A DNA stretch of 46,740 bases, taken from positions 1 to 46,740 of the forward strand of contig CAUZEA010000040.1 of the NCBI GenBank assembly GCA_963578605.1, read 5' to 3'. The first letter of the stretch is position 1. Every line of letters begins with the position of its first letter. Source of the DNA: JAKVCB01 sp963578605. Lineage in GTDB: Bacteria > Planctomycetota > Planctomycetia > Pirellulales > Lacipirellulaceae. A program made the position numbers and the translations under genes. Of this stretch, positions 24,956 to 33,509 are shown piece after piece. The notes below the pieces were generated by a model. That model ran no database searches and was not told where the DNA came from. It saw only the letters and a program-made list of their open reading frames with translations.

Positions 24956-27900
24956 CACGATTTTACTCCGTCACCGGTATCCGCTTGATCGACTCCTGGC
25001 TCTGAACTATTGTCCCCCGCGGTGTCGCCAGGTGCAACGGATTGGCTGGGCCGGCGCGGCCGAGTGCTGGTTGTCGGGGGACCTTCGGTTGATCCTGTGG
25101 CAACTGCCCCCTGAAGGTTTCTTAAAGACACCATCTCTTTAAAGAGCCGGTCGAGTTGCTTGTGCTGGGCCTGTACAACGCGTGTAAGGGCCGCGGTGAT
25201 TCCCATGGGATCGACCGCTTTGCGCCTGGGCGTGCCAAACACCTCGGCCACCTCCTCGGCAATAAAACCAAACCGCGGCTGGTCGGGTTTGGCCTTGTAA
25301 GTAAAACGTACTGGCTCCAAACCGGCTATCAACTCAAACGCCTCGCTGGTGAAAAGAATTTTAATGTGGTCTTTCGTCACGCGGCTTGATCCGACCGTGA
25401 CACTACCGGTTGCAGAGACGCTGCCATAAATGGTCACGGTCCCGTCTTTGATCACCATCCGGTCGGCCAGCGCCTTGCCAGCACGGTTTTGGACCAAAAT
25501 GGCGTTCGCCTGCAAACCAGTCCCCCGACTATAAGCAATCAGTTCCAACGAGCCGCTCAGCGGATGGTGGGCGGGATCTCCAGGACAGTTCTCCAGGTCC
25601 TGGTGATGATCGGGATGCATGATGATCCCCGCTCCCCCGTCTACGTCGCTGGTGATTCCGTCCCGGGCCGCGTAAAACGTGGTGGTGGCCGAGGCACTCA
25701 GTTCGCCTTCCACCCGGTTGAACATACTCAGGGCCCCACGTCCATTGGTGATAAAATCTCCCAGGAACAAATCTCCACCGATGGCCATGTGCGGCTTGGC
25801 GCCAGTCTGTGGCAGGTCGGGAACCGGCACCCCGTCTTCCCACAGATACATCCGCATTCCAGCTGGCTCATCGGCCAAGTAGAGGTCCCGCGCCGAACCC
25901 TGGACTTGCAAGTGCAAAGCCGATTCGATGCCCATCCCCGAATTGCTAAAATGTCCCAACGACCATGTTTTGCCTTCGGTCTCTTCGAGCTCCAACCATG
26001 GGCTGCCGCTCCCGGAAATCCGGAAAGGAGCCACTTCCGGCAACGAAATATTGCTGCTTGTCGCAACCACGGTTTCTTTGGCGGTAGGCGATACCACGGC
26101 AACCCGGTTGGGCCGCTTAGCGCCTGTGCTCACGATTTCCCGGGCCAACTCTCGCACTGGGTGATCGGCACCCACTAACTCATCCACCTCGGCCTGCAAG
26201 TTATCGATTTGAAGCTGCTGCGTTTTTACCACCTGCGTCAGGGCCGCAGCCACGCCCAGGGCATCGACCCCGTTGCGCTGAGCCGTACCGAAAACAGCTG
26301 GAACTTCTTCGGCAATGAACCCCAATCGCTCCTGATTGGGGTCGGCTGTGTACGTAAAGCTCACCGCTTCCAGGTCCGCGACCACCCTGGCAGCCTCGGT
26401 GTCAGAAAGTGGCTTGATATCCTTCTTGAACTCTCGAGAAGATCCGGGAGTAATGCTTCCGGTGGCCACCAGGTTCCCATGGATCGTCACATTTTGGTTA
26501 ACAATCATTCGGTCCGCCAGGCTGTTTGGACCGTCACGGGTTTGGAAAATGATCGAATTGGCCCTGCTGCCGGGCCCTTCCCCAAACGCGATTAATTGCA
26601 GCGAACCACTTTGGTAATGATCGACCGCATCGTCTGGCCAGACTTCCTGGTCTTGATGGTGATCGGGACGGATGACAATCCCAGCACCACCGTCTGCCAG
26701 GTGGTTGATCCCTTTATTAGCAGAAAACAATACCGTACCTGAAGCTGCGCTGAGGCCAGTCTCCCCGCGCAGAAACATATGTCTTGGCTGACGACCGATC
26801 GCGGCGATATTTCCCACGAACATGTCTCCCTGAATCGCCACGGTCGGTTTTTTGTTGGTGCGCGGCATGTTAGGAACCGGCATGCCATCTCTCCACAAAT
26901 ACATGTGCAAGCCATCGGTCTCGTCGTCCAGGTAAAGGTCCAATAACGAGTTGTCGAGACTGATCCGCAAGGCAGAATCAATGTTCACTTGAGGGAGATT
27001 AACGTGATCGAAATGCCACCGTTTTCCCTCGGCGGTCTCTAACTCGATCCAATGACCGTTGACCTCCCGGATCACCCGCGGGGCGCTCTCGGTCAAACCA
27101 ACACAACTTGCTGCCACGACAGGAGGGTTGCTTGCGGTGACCAGCGCCAACAATCCCTCACGGTTGGCTGCGGAAACTGCCTTGACCTGCGCCGAAAGCT
27201 GGTCAATTCGCGCACTATTGGTTTGTACCAGCCTCGCAAGGGCAGCCACGATTCCCATCGGGTCGACTCCCCTGCGACCGGCCGCACAAAATGCCTCGGG
27301 GACTTCCTCGGCCACGAACCCAAGCCGCGGCTGGTCAGGCTCGGTCTTGTAGTTGAAGTGGATCGCCTCCAAGCCAGTCACCAACTTGGTGGCCTCGACC
27401 GCTGAGAGCGGCTCAATATTTTGCTTGTACGCTTTTGAGGATCCGGCCATAACACTTCCGGTCGCAATGACACTGCCATAAACATTAACGGTGCCATCCT
27501 TGATCATCATCCGCCCGGCCAGCTTGCCAGGGCCACTTCGCGTTTTAAAAAGAATCGCATTGGCCTGTTTCCCCTCTCCCTGGCCGTGGGCAATCAAATT
27601 CAGCGAGCCGCTCAGTGGGTGATCGGCCGGATCTTCAGGCCAAACCTCCAGGTCACGATGGTGATCGGGATGCAGGACCATCGCAGCGCCGCCATCTACA
27701 TCGGTACCGGTTCCCCCGGCAGCCGCGAAAAAGCTGGTCGTTGCCGAGGCGCTCAGACTCGCCTCCTGCCGCATGAACATTGTCATCGGGTTGTCTTCGA
27801 TGGCGATAATGTCACCCACCAGCATGTCGCCCCAGACTGCCATCGTGGGCTTGATGTTTGTGTGTGGCATGTCGGGAACCAGCTCGCCATCTTTCCAAAG

Positions 27901-28305
27901 ATACATTCGCATCCCTCCCGGCTCATCGTCCAGGTAGAGATCCAGCGGCGAGTCCTCGACACCGATTTTCAGAGCCGAGTCGATCGCCATGTCGAGGTTA
28001 CGGAAGTTTTCGAAACTCCATGTTTGACCAGCGGGCTCCTGGAATTGCATCCACAGTTTCTCAATTTCTGTAATGCGAAATGCAGGCTCCGGGACCGGAG
28101 AACCTGTGAACAACTCCCGTTCGACGGAAGTACTGGCATGGTTGGTTCGTACCGGGTCCACATCTCGGGCATCGACCCGTTGACCGCGATGGAGTTCCTG
28201 GCCGCTGGCGATTGTGGATTGGTCTAAGGGACCACATTGATTCTCGGCGGCACCCCACATCAATGCCAACACCACAAAAGAGGCGAACGACTTTCTGACG
28301 ATCAT
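24955..28305 (-). CDS. Secreted protein with three tandem modules, each ending in an S74-type chaperone/autoprotease domain
   Basis: The 1116-residue protein has a signal peptide (IVRKSFASFVVLALMWGAAE), a short linker, and three homologous ~305-residue modules: A 77-380, B 409-712, C 761-1065. Each begins with a W.ELE..EG..W pattern, passes through DLYL.DE..GM.MYLW and the acidic PDHH.D segment, and ends with an S74-like unit: G-S-S-x-x-x-K, LE.v.F.Y...P.Q.RlGFiAEEv..vFG, and a terminal coiled coil. Ser/Lys dyads are S289/K294, S622/K627 and S973/K978, spaced as in phage endosialidase CIMCD (Ser911/Lys916). The C terminus is low-complexity and ends GDGVKS. S74 domains fold fibre trimers and then release themselves; three in series is unusual. 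It is translationally coupled to the GH127-like gene. Confidence 0.82.
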   Translation of the reverse strand: MIVRKSFASFVVLALMWGAAENQCGPLDQSTIASGQELHRGQRVDARDVDPVRTNHASTSVERELFTGSPVPEPAFRITEIEKLWMQFQEPAGQTWSFENFRNLDMAIDSALKIGVEDSPLDLYLDDEPGGMRMYLWKDGELVPDMPHTNIKPTMAVWGDMLVGDIIAIEDNPMTMFMRQEASLSASATTSFFAAAGGTGTDVDGGAAMVLHPDHHRDLEVWPEDPADHPLSGSLNLIAHGQGEGKQANAILFKTRSGPGKLAGRMMIKDGTVNVYGSVIATGSVMAGSSKAYKQNIEPLSAVEATKLVTGLEAIHFNYKTEPDQPRLGFVAEEVPEAFCAAGRRGVDPMGIVAALARLVQTNSARIDQLSAQVKAVSAANREGLLALVTASNPPVVAASCVGLTESAPRVIREVNGHWIELETAEGKRWHFDHVNLPQVNIDSALRISLDNSLLDLYLDDETDGLHMYLWRDGMPVPNMPRTNKKPTVAIQGDMFVGNIAAIGRQPRHMFLRGETGLSAASGTVLFSANKGINHLADGGAGIVIRPDHHQDQEVWPDDAVDHYQSGSLQLIAFGEGPGSRANSIIFQTRDGPNSLADRMIVNQNVTIHGNLVATGSITPGSSREFKKDIKPLSDTEAARVVADLEAVSFTYTADPNQERLGFIAEEVPAVFGTAQRNGVDALGVAAALTQVVKTQQLQIDNLQAEVDELVGADHPVRELAREIVSTGAKRPNRVAVVSPTAKETVVATSSNISLPEVAPFRISGSGSPWLELEETEGKTWSLGHFSNSGMGIESALHLQVQGSARDLYLADEPAGMRMYLWEDGVPVPDLPQTGAKPHMAIGGDLFLGDFITNGRGALSMFNRVEGELSASATTTFYAARDGITSDVDGGAGIIMHPDHHQDLENCPGDPAHHPLSGSLELIAYSRGTGLQANAILVQNRAGKALADRMVIKDGTVTIYGSVSATGSVTVGSSRVTKDHIKILFTSEAFELIAGLEPVRFTYKAKPDQPRFGFIAEEVAEVFGTPRRKAVDPMGITAALTRVVQAQHKQLDRLFKEMVSLRNLQGAVATGSTEGPPTTSTRPRRPSQSVAPGDTAGDNSSEPGVDQADTGDGVKS
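25111..28077 (-). repeat. Three-module S74 array A-B-C in the 1116-residue protein
   Basis: Approximate module spans on the minus strand are A 28077-27166, B 27081-26170 and C 26025-25111. A, B and C differ more from one another than each does from the matching module in the giant gene (29772-35117), as shown for example by LYLDDE..GLHMYLW in both B copies and LYLADEP.GMRMYLWED in both C copies. The A-B-C array therefore existed before the two genes separated. Confidence 0.75.
27652..27991 (-). repeat. Near-identical tract shared with 33081-33420 (likely gene conversion)
   Basis: By eye 329 of 340 bases agree with 33081-33420, and the first 123 (27652-27774) are identical. Immediately outside, similarity between the two A modules drops clearly. 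The tract encodes the stretch from DMAIDSALKIGVEDSP to VLHPDHHRDL. A sharp local identity peak within older paralogues indicates gene conversion or recent recombination. Confidence 0.8.
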
Positions 28306-28438
28306 TACGATTTTACCCCATCCACGGTATTCGCTTCAGCCACTGCTGGTTCCGGGTACTTGTCCCCCACGGTTTCTTCCGGTGCAACGGATTGGCCAGC
28401 GGGTAAAGAGCGAGCATCCACAAACCGGCAAGGCAATG
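28305..28438 (-). pseudogene. Orphan 3' tail of an S74-repeat gene
   Basis: The minus-strand frame reads VDARSLPAGQSVAPEE, then a TVGDKYPEP-like stretch, and ends ANTVDGVKS with TAA overlapping the next ATG (TAATG). The tail of the 1116-residue protein reads SQSVAPGDTAGDNSSEP...ADTGDGVKS with TGA overlapping the GH127 ATG. Both are followed by a signal peptide beginning MIVR. This is the end of a duplicated copy whose body is gone; a TAG lies upstream in frame. Confidence 0.72.
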
Positions 28439-28444
28439 TTTGTC

Positions 28445-29731
28445 TTAACTAGCAAGGTCTATCCAGGTTGACCGGCTGATTCCAAGCACTGCCATCGCAC
28501 ACAGCACCAGCAACCAGGAGACCGGTTCTGGCACGGAAGCCGTCGAGCTTCTGCCAGAGATGGCGCTGAATTGACTCTTCCAGTAGTCGTAATCTTCCTG
28601 ATCCACCAGCCCGGGAGTGGTCGCCGCTGGATTTTCGTTCAGGAGGGTTACCGACTGCCCGAGCTGATCGCGCCACCGGGTGTAGTCAGCCGCGTTGACC
28701 AGACCATCGGCGTTGTAATCCCCCGGGACAGCACCGGGGATTGTGCTATTAACAGCAATGGCCATACCACGACCATCATCAAACTGGGCAGCAAAGTCAA
28801 CTGACCCACCATTGGCGATCACGATCTGGGCGAAATCAACTGACATTGCGCCACCTGTGTGACTCGAGATATTGGTGATTGCAGCTTTAAGCAGTTCGGC
28901 ACCTTCGGCAGTTCCAACTTGCAGGATATCGCCCGAGTCGAACAGGAACTGCGAATCTTGTGAAACATCTGCACCGACAAAGCTGAAAAATCCATTGGCG
29001 TTGGTGAAGATTGAGGGCTGACCGGCAGGATTAACCTGGTTCATCGCCCCGGTAAAGGTAATGTCGATACCGTTAATTGGACCGACATCCGAAGTGGCAT
29101 TCACGGTCCAGGTGGTGAATCCGGGCATGTCCATGGTTGGTACACCAGTACTGGTAACAACCACACTACCACCGATTGAAAGGGTTCCGTTGATGATTGT
29201 GGTCGCCTGGGGAGTTCCGTCGTCGGCAACCAGGTTGGTTGCAAAGGGACCCCCATTGACTGCCGGCAGGACATTGTCCAGGAGCAAGTCAAAAGTGCCC
29301 TCGGTCAGACCAGTCGTGTCGATGGTGAGGCGGGCCAGCAGGCCGCTAGCGGCAACCGTTTGCGGGGCTGGAGGTGGCTCGACAATCGCCAGCGACGCAA
29401 AGAAAACCTGCTCAACCCCGGATCGCTGCTGATCGACCTGCTGGGCATTCGACGAGGCGAAAATGGTCCCGCTCTTCAATTCGACATCCGTGATCTCTGG
29501 ACCATCGGTACCGGCTGGCAAGCCGACGTTCACCAGTTCGGGACCGCCGTCGCCGACTTGTGCGAAAAAGTCGATTCCGGCAATCTGCTCTCCGCCCGTT
29601 ACATAGACTTCGATTTCCTGACCTGCCATGTTGGAAAACAGCAGGTGATTGCCCACGTCGATCGTGGCGCCCGGTGCGGCATCCGCACACATCGCAAAGA
29701 ACACTATCAAGTTGAACAATAGATGTCGCAT
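28445..29731 (-). CDS. Cohesin-like secreted protein with dockerin-type segment and PEP-CTERM tail
   Basis: The start is ATG 29731 (signal MRHLLFNLIVFFAMCADA), giving 428 residues; an upstream extension to 29821 would overlap the preceding gene. The N-terminal half (IDVGNHLLFSNMAGQEIEVYV, IAGIDFFAQVGDGG, ASGLLARLTIDTTGLTEGTF) resembles the beta-sandwich of cohesin domains, which bind dockerins in cellulosomes and related complexes. Near residue 350 a single dockerin/EF-hand-like unit occurs: GDYNADGLVNAADYTRWRDQLG. The C terminus is a PEP-CTERM signal (SVPEPVSWLLVLCAMAVLG, then Arg), which targets to exosortase-dependent sorting. The cohesin assignment is by pattern only; a general carbohydrate-binding sandwich is the alternative. 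Confidence 0.75.
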   Translation of the reverse strand: MRHLLFNLIVFFAMCADAAPGATIDVGNHLLFSNMAGQEIEVYVTGGEQIAGIDFFAQVGDGGPELVNVGLPAGTDGPEITDVELKSGTIFASSNAQQVDQQRSGVEQVFFASLAIVEPPPAPQTVAASGLLARLTIDTTGLTEGTFDLLLDNVLPAVNGGPFATNLVADDGTPQATTIINGTLSIGGSVVVTSTGVPTMDMPGFTTWTVNATSDVGPINGIDITFTGAMNQVNPAGQPSIFTNANGFFSFVGADVSQDSQFLFDSGDILQVGTAEGAELLKAAITNISSHTGGAMSVDFAQIVIANGGSVDFAAQFDDGRGMAIAVNSTIPGAVPGDYNADGLVNAADYTRWRDQLGQSVTLLNENPAATTPGLVDQEDYDYWKSQFSAISGRSSTASVPEPVSWLLVLCAMAVLGISRSTWIDLAS

Positions 29732-29771
29732 GAATTCAACACAAATCAGCCATGGTTTTGACAAACTCCGA

Positions 29772-31406
29772 TTAACGAAAAGCTCTCCGGTGAGCTGCCC
29801 ACAGCCAGTCATCGACGGCACTCCACACCGATGTCAACTCGTCGTTGTTAAGACGACGCTGCTGGCCAGCCTCGTTGTGGTCAGGATGGAACAACTCCGG
29901 GGCCATCAGCGATGCTGCCGCGTCGGGCCCCCTCTGGTGAGCGGCCAGCAGCAGTAACCGCTGGCGGGCCAACGGGTCGACGGCAGTTGCCCGGGTATCC
30001 AGCGGGTCGGCTGCGTCGGCCCGTTTAACCTGGGTCGCCGTGGTTGCCTGGTTTGATCCTGCGGTGACCGAGGCGGGCCAAAACACGCGGTCAGTCTTTA
30101 GTAGCGACGAAGTGGCTGCGGTTTGCGCCAGGGTCACGCCCTGGTTGCCACCGGCATAGGTTCCTTGAACGACTCCCAAGGATGATATTTCTGCGAAGAG
30201 TTCCTCGAGTTGTTCGTGCTGAGTCTGCACCACCCTCGAAAGCGCGGCGGTGATTCCCATGGGATCGACCCCCTTGCGATCGACCGTGCCGAAGACCTTG
30301 GCAACGTCTTCGGCAATGAACCCGAGTCGGGGCTGACCTGGCTCGGCCGTGTAGGTAAAGCTCACTGGTACCAGGCCGGTAATCAACTCGAGGGCCTCGG
30401 TGGCAGAGAGAGTTTCGATGTTATTCTTGGTTTCGCGGGAAGAACCGGGAGTTACGCTACCGGTTGCAGAAACGTTGCCGTAAACAGTGACACTCCCATC
30501 CTTGATCACCATCCGGTCACCTAGGTAACTCGAACCACCGCCTGTTTGCAAGATAATTGCGTTGCTCTGGCCGCTTCCCTGACCGTAGGCGATCAACTCC
30601 AGCGAGCCACTCAGCTGGTGGTCAACCGGATCACCCGGCCAGACCTGCAGGTCTTGATGATGATCGGGATGCAGGACAATCCCGGCCCCACCATCCACAT
30701 CACTGCTGATGCCCTCCCGGGCAGAGAAAAAAGTGGTCGTTGCAGAGGCACTGAGATCCCCTTCCACGCGGTTGAACATACTCAGCGTACCGCGACCACC
30801 GGTGATGATGTCTCCCAGGAGAAAATCTCCGCCGATGGCCAGGTGCGGCTTGGCGTCAGTCTGTGGCAGGTCGGGAACCGGCACCTCATCTTCCCACAGA
30901 TACATCCGCATTCCATCTGGTTCATCGGCGAGGTAGAGGTCCCGCGCCGAACCGTCGGCATGCAGATGCAAAGCCGAATCGACGTCCATGCTGGGATCAC
31001 TGAAATGCTCAAAGGCCCATATTTTTCCTCCCGTCTCCTCTAACTCCAACCACGGGCCCGCACTCTCGACAATCTTAAAGGGTGGTAATTCTTGCGAGGT
31101 GACATTGCTGCTCGTGGCTACCACGGTACCCCCTTGCAGGTCAGGCAGATCTGGTGGTTTACTGGAGTCGGAAGCAACCTCGCTCTCTTCTGCCACTTGG
31201 GCCGTGGTTTCTTTGACGGTACTCGAAACGGCAACCACCGATTGACTGGCCGCCAGGCAGGTGGCCCCGTCGTGGGCCACCGATCCGCCATCTGCTTCTG
31301 CTCCAGCAGTTGCCGCAACCATCCAATCGTGTTCGGTAGCGACCGTACTCGAAGCTTCCTGATCCGCAGCCTGCAGCAGGCCACCCCCGTCGGGCAGCCG
31401 GCTCAT
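29772..31406 (-). CDS. C-terminal part of the giant S74-repeat protein (module C')
   Basis: This 544-codon frame is in phase with the frame 31443-35117 and is separated from it only by a TAA at 31443-31445. The missing link is clear from the paralogue: B in the 1116-residue protein reads LTQVVKTQQLQIDNLQAEV, whereas here LTKVV-stop-TQQHEIDNLQAEM. It holds module C' (about 31081-30190) with the S74 dyad in GSSRETKNNI and GFIAEDVAKVFG, then a tail DPLARQRLLLLAAHQRG that looks like the end of other planctomycete giant proteins. As a separate gene it would start at ATG 31406 without signal peptide, so it is best seen as a fragment. Confidence 0.75.
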   Translation of the reverse strand: MSRLPDGGGLLQAADQEASSTVATEHDWMVAATAGAEADGGSVAHDGATCLAASQSVVAVSSTVKETTAQVAEESEVASDSSKPPDLPDLQGGTVVATSSNVTSQELPPFKIVESAGPWLELEETGGKIWAFEHFSDPSMDVDSALHLHADGSARDLYLADEPDGMRMYLWEDEVPVPDLPQTDAKPHLAIGGDFLLGDIITGGRGTLSMFNRVEGDLSASATTTFFSAREGISSDVDGGAGIVLHPDHHQDLQVWPGDPVDHQLSGSLELIAYGQGSGQSNAIILQTGGGSSYLGDRMVIKDGSVTVYGNVSATGSVTPGSSRETKNNIETLSATEALELITGLVPVSFTYTAEPGQPRLGFIAEDVAKVFGTVDRKGVDPMGITAALSRVVQTQHEQLEELFAEISSLGVVQGTYAGGNQGVTLAQTAATSSLLKTDRVFWPASVTAGSNQATTATQVKRADAADPLDTRATAVDPLARQRLLLLAAHQRGPDAAASLMAPELFHPDHNEAGQQRRLNNDELTSVWSAVDDWLWAAHRRAFR

Positions 31407-33509
31407 CTCCGCTTGAAGGTTGTCGATTTCGTGCTGCTGGGTTTACACAACCTTGGTAAGAGCTGCGGAAATTCCCAAGGAATCAACCCCGTTGCGCTGG
31501 GCCGTGCCAAAGACGTTGGCAATCTCTTCGGCAATAAAACCAAGGCGAGGTTGACCGGGCTCGGCCGTGTAAGTGAAGCTCACCGCTTCAAGACCGGCGA
31601 CCAAATCGGCAGCCTCTGCTTCAGAGAGCTGCTCAATGTCGGTTTTGTATTCCCGGGAAGAACCAGGCGTAATGCTCCCGGTGGCGACAAGGTTCCCGTA
31701 GATAACCACACCATTATTCACGACCATCCGATCCGCCAGGCTGTTCGGGCCATCACGGGTTTGGAAGATGACCGAGGTGGCCTTAGCACCACTGCCGATA
31801 CCATACGCCATTAATTGCAGTACTCCGCTCTGGGAATGAGTGACCGGATCACTTGGCCAGACCTGCAGGTCTTGATGATGATCGGGATGCATGACAATCC
31901 CGGCACCACCGTCAACCCAGTTGTTAATACCTTTGTTGGCAGAGAAGAACACGGTTCCCGAGGAAGCACTGAGATTGACTTCGTCTCGCAAGAACATCTG
32001 AATCGGCTGGCGGCCGATCGTGGCAATGTTTTCGACGAATATGTCGCCCCAAATAGCCGCCGCCGGTTTTTCGTTGGTGTGCGGCATGTCGGGGATCGCC
32101 CGGCCGTCTTCCCACAGATACATGTGCAAACCGTCGGACTCGTCGTCCAAATAAAGATCCAGCGGCGAATTATCTATATTGATACGCAAGCCGGAATCGA
32201 CGTTGATTTGTGGCATATTCACATGGTCAAAGTTCCAGCGTTGACCCTCGGCAGTCTCCAACTGGAACCACTGCCCGTCGGTTTCGGGAATCAACAGCGG
32301 GGCAAGCTCCGTCAATTCCACACCGCTGCTTGTAGCAACGACGATGTTGCTCGAGGTAGCCAGGCCAAGTGAATCGTTGCCAGCCATGAGTGTAGACCCA
32401 TCACGACGCACAGCCGAATCGGTTACGGCTGGGGTCGACGCCATGACGAATTCTGTGCTGTCCGCCGTGCTGACCACGGTGTCAGTTGCGGTACCCAGAT
32501 CACTGCCGATCGAAGTGCAATTTTCACCCGGGTCGACTCCCGGGGCATCGTGGGAGTTGATTGTGGGCTGGCTGGTTACGACCGCGGTTACGCCAGGGGC
32601 TGAAAGTGCCTCGACCCACTCGGTGAGTTGATCGATCCGCGCATCGTTGGTTTGCACCAGCTTCGAAAGGGCAGCCACGATTCCCATTGCGTCGACTCCC
32701 TTGCGTTCGGCCGTGCCAAAGACCTCGGCCACCTCTTCGGCCACGAACCCAAGCCGCGGCTGGTCGGGCTCGGCCTTGTAGCTGAAGCTCATCGCTTCCA
32801 GACCAGCAATCAACTCGGCGGCCTCAACGGCAGCAAGCGGCCCGACATTTTCCTTATAGGCTTGTGAGGAACCGGCCGTAATGCTCCCGGCAGCACTCAC
32901 GTTTCCGTAGACGCTGACCGTACCGTCCTTGATCATCATTCGATCGGCGAGGGTGCCAGACCCGCTGCGTATTTTGAAGAGAATCGCGTTGGATTGGGCG
33001 CCGTTGCCCTGCCCGTAGGCAATCAATTCCAACGAGCCACTCAGTGGGTGTTGAACCGGATCCTCGGGCCAGGCGCTCAAGTCACGATGGTGATCGGGAT
33101 GCAGGACCATCGCAGCGCCGCCATCTACATCGGTACCGGTTCCCCCGGCAGCCGCGAAAAAGCTGGTCGTTGCCGAGGCGCTCAGACTCGCCTCCTGCCG
33201 CATAAACAGCGTCATCGGGTTGTCTTCGATGGTGATAATGTCACCCACCAGCATGTCGCCCCAGACTGCCATCGTGGGCTTGATGTTTGTGTGTGGCATG
33301 TTGGGAACCAGCTCGCCATCTTTCCAAAGATACATCCGCATCCCCCCCGGCTCATCATCCAGGTAGAGATCCAGCGGTGAGTCCTCGACACCAATTTTCA
33401 GAGCCGATTCGATCGCCATGGCCGGGTCGCTGAAATGTTCGAAATTCCACTTTCCGCCGGTTGACTCCTGAAGCTGCATCCATTGGCCATCGGTTTCGAC
33501 GATACGAAA
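30190..33509 (-). repeat. Three-module S74 array A'-B'-C' in the giant gene
   Basis: Approximate module starts on the minus strand are A' 33509, B' 32298 and C' 31081. The order matches A-B-C in the gene at 24955-28305, and each matched pair is more alike than the modules within one gene. The array crosses the in-frame TAA at 31443-31445. Confidence 0.72.

Noticed and set aside
22010..31445. Recoding of TAA to an amino acid in this genome
   Set aside because: TAA serves as the ordinary stop of intact genes here, for example at 7612, 20403 and 28445, so code reassignment is not supported.
31092..31814. Plus-strand open frames repeated along the S74 genes
   Set aside because: They recur because the antisense of the repeated modules is also open; similarity among them only reflects the module repeats.
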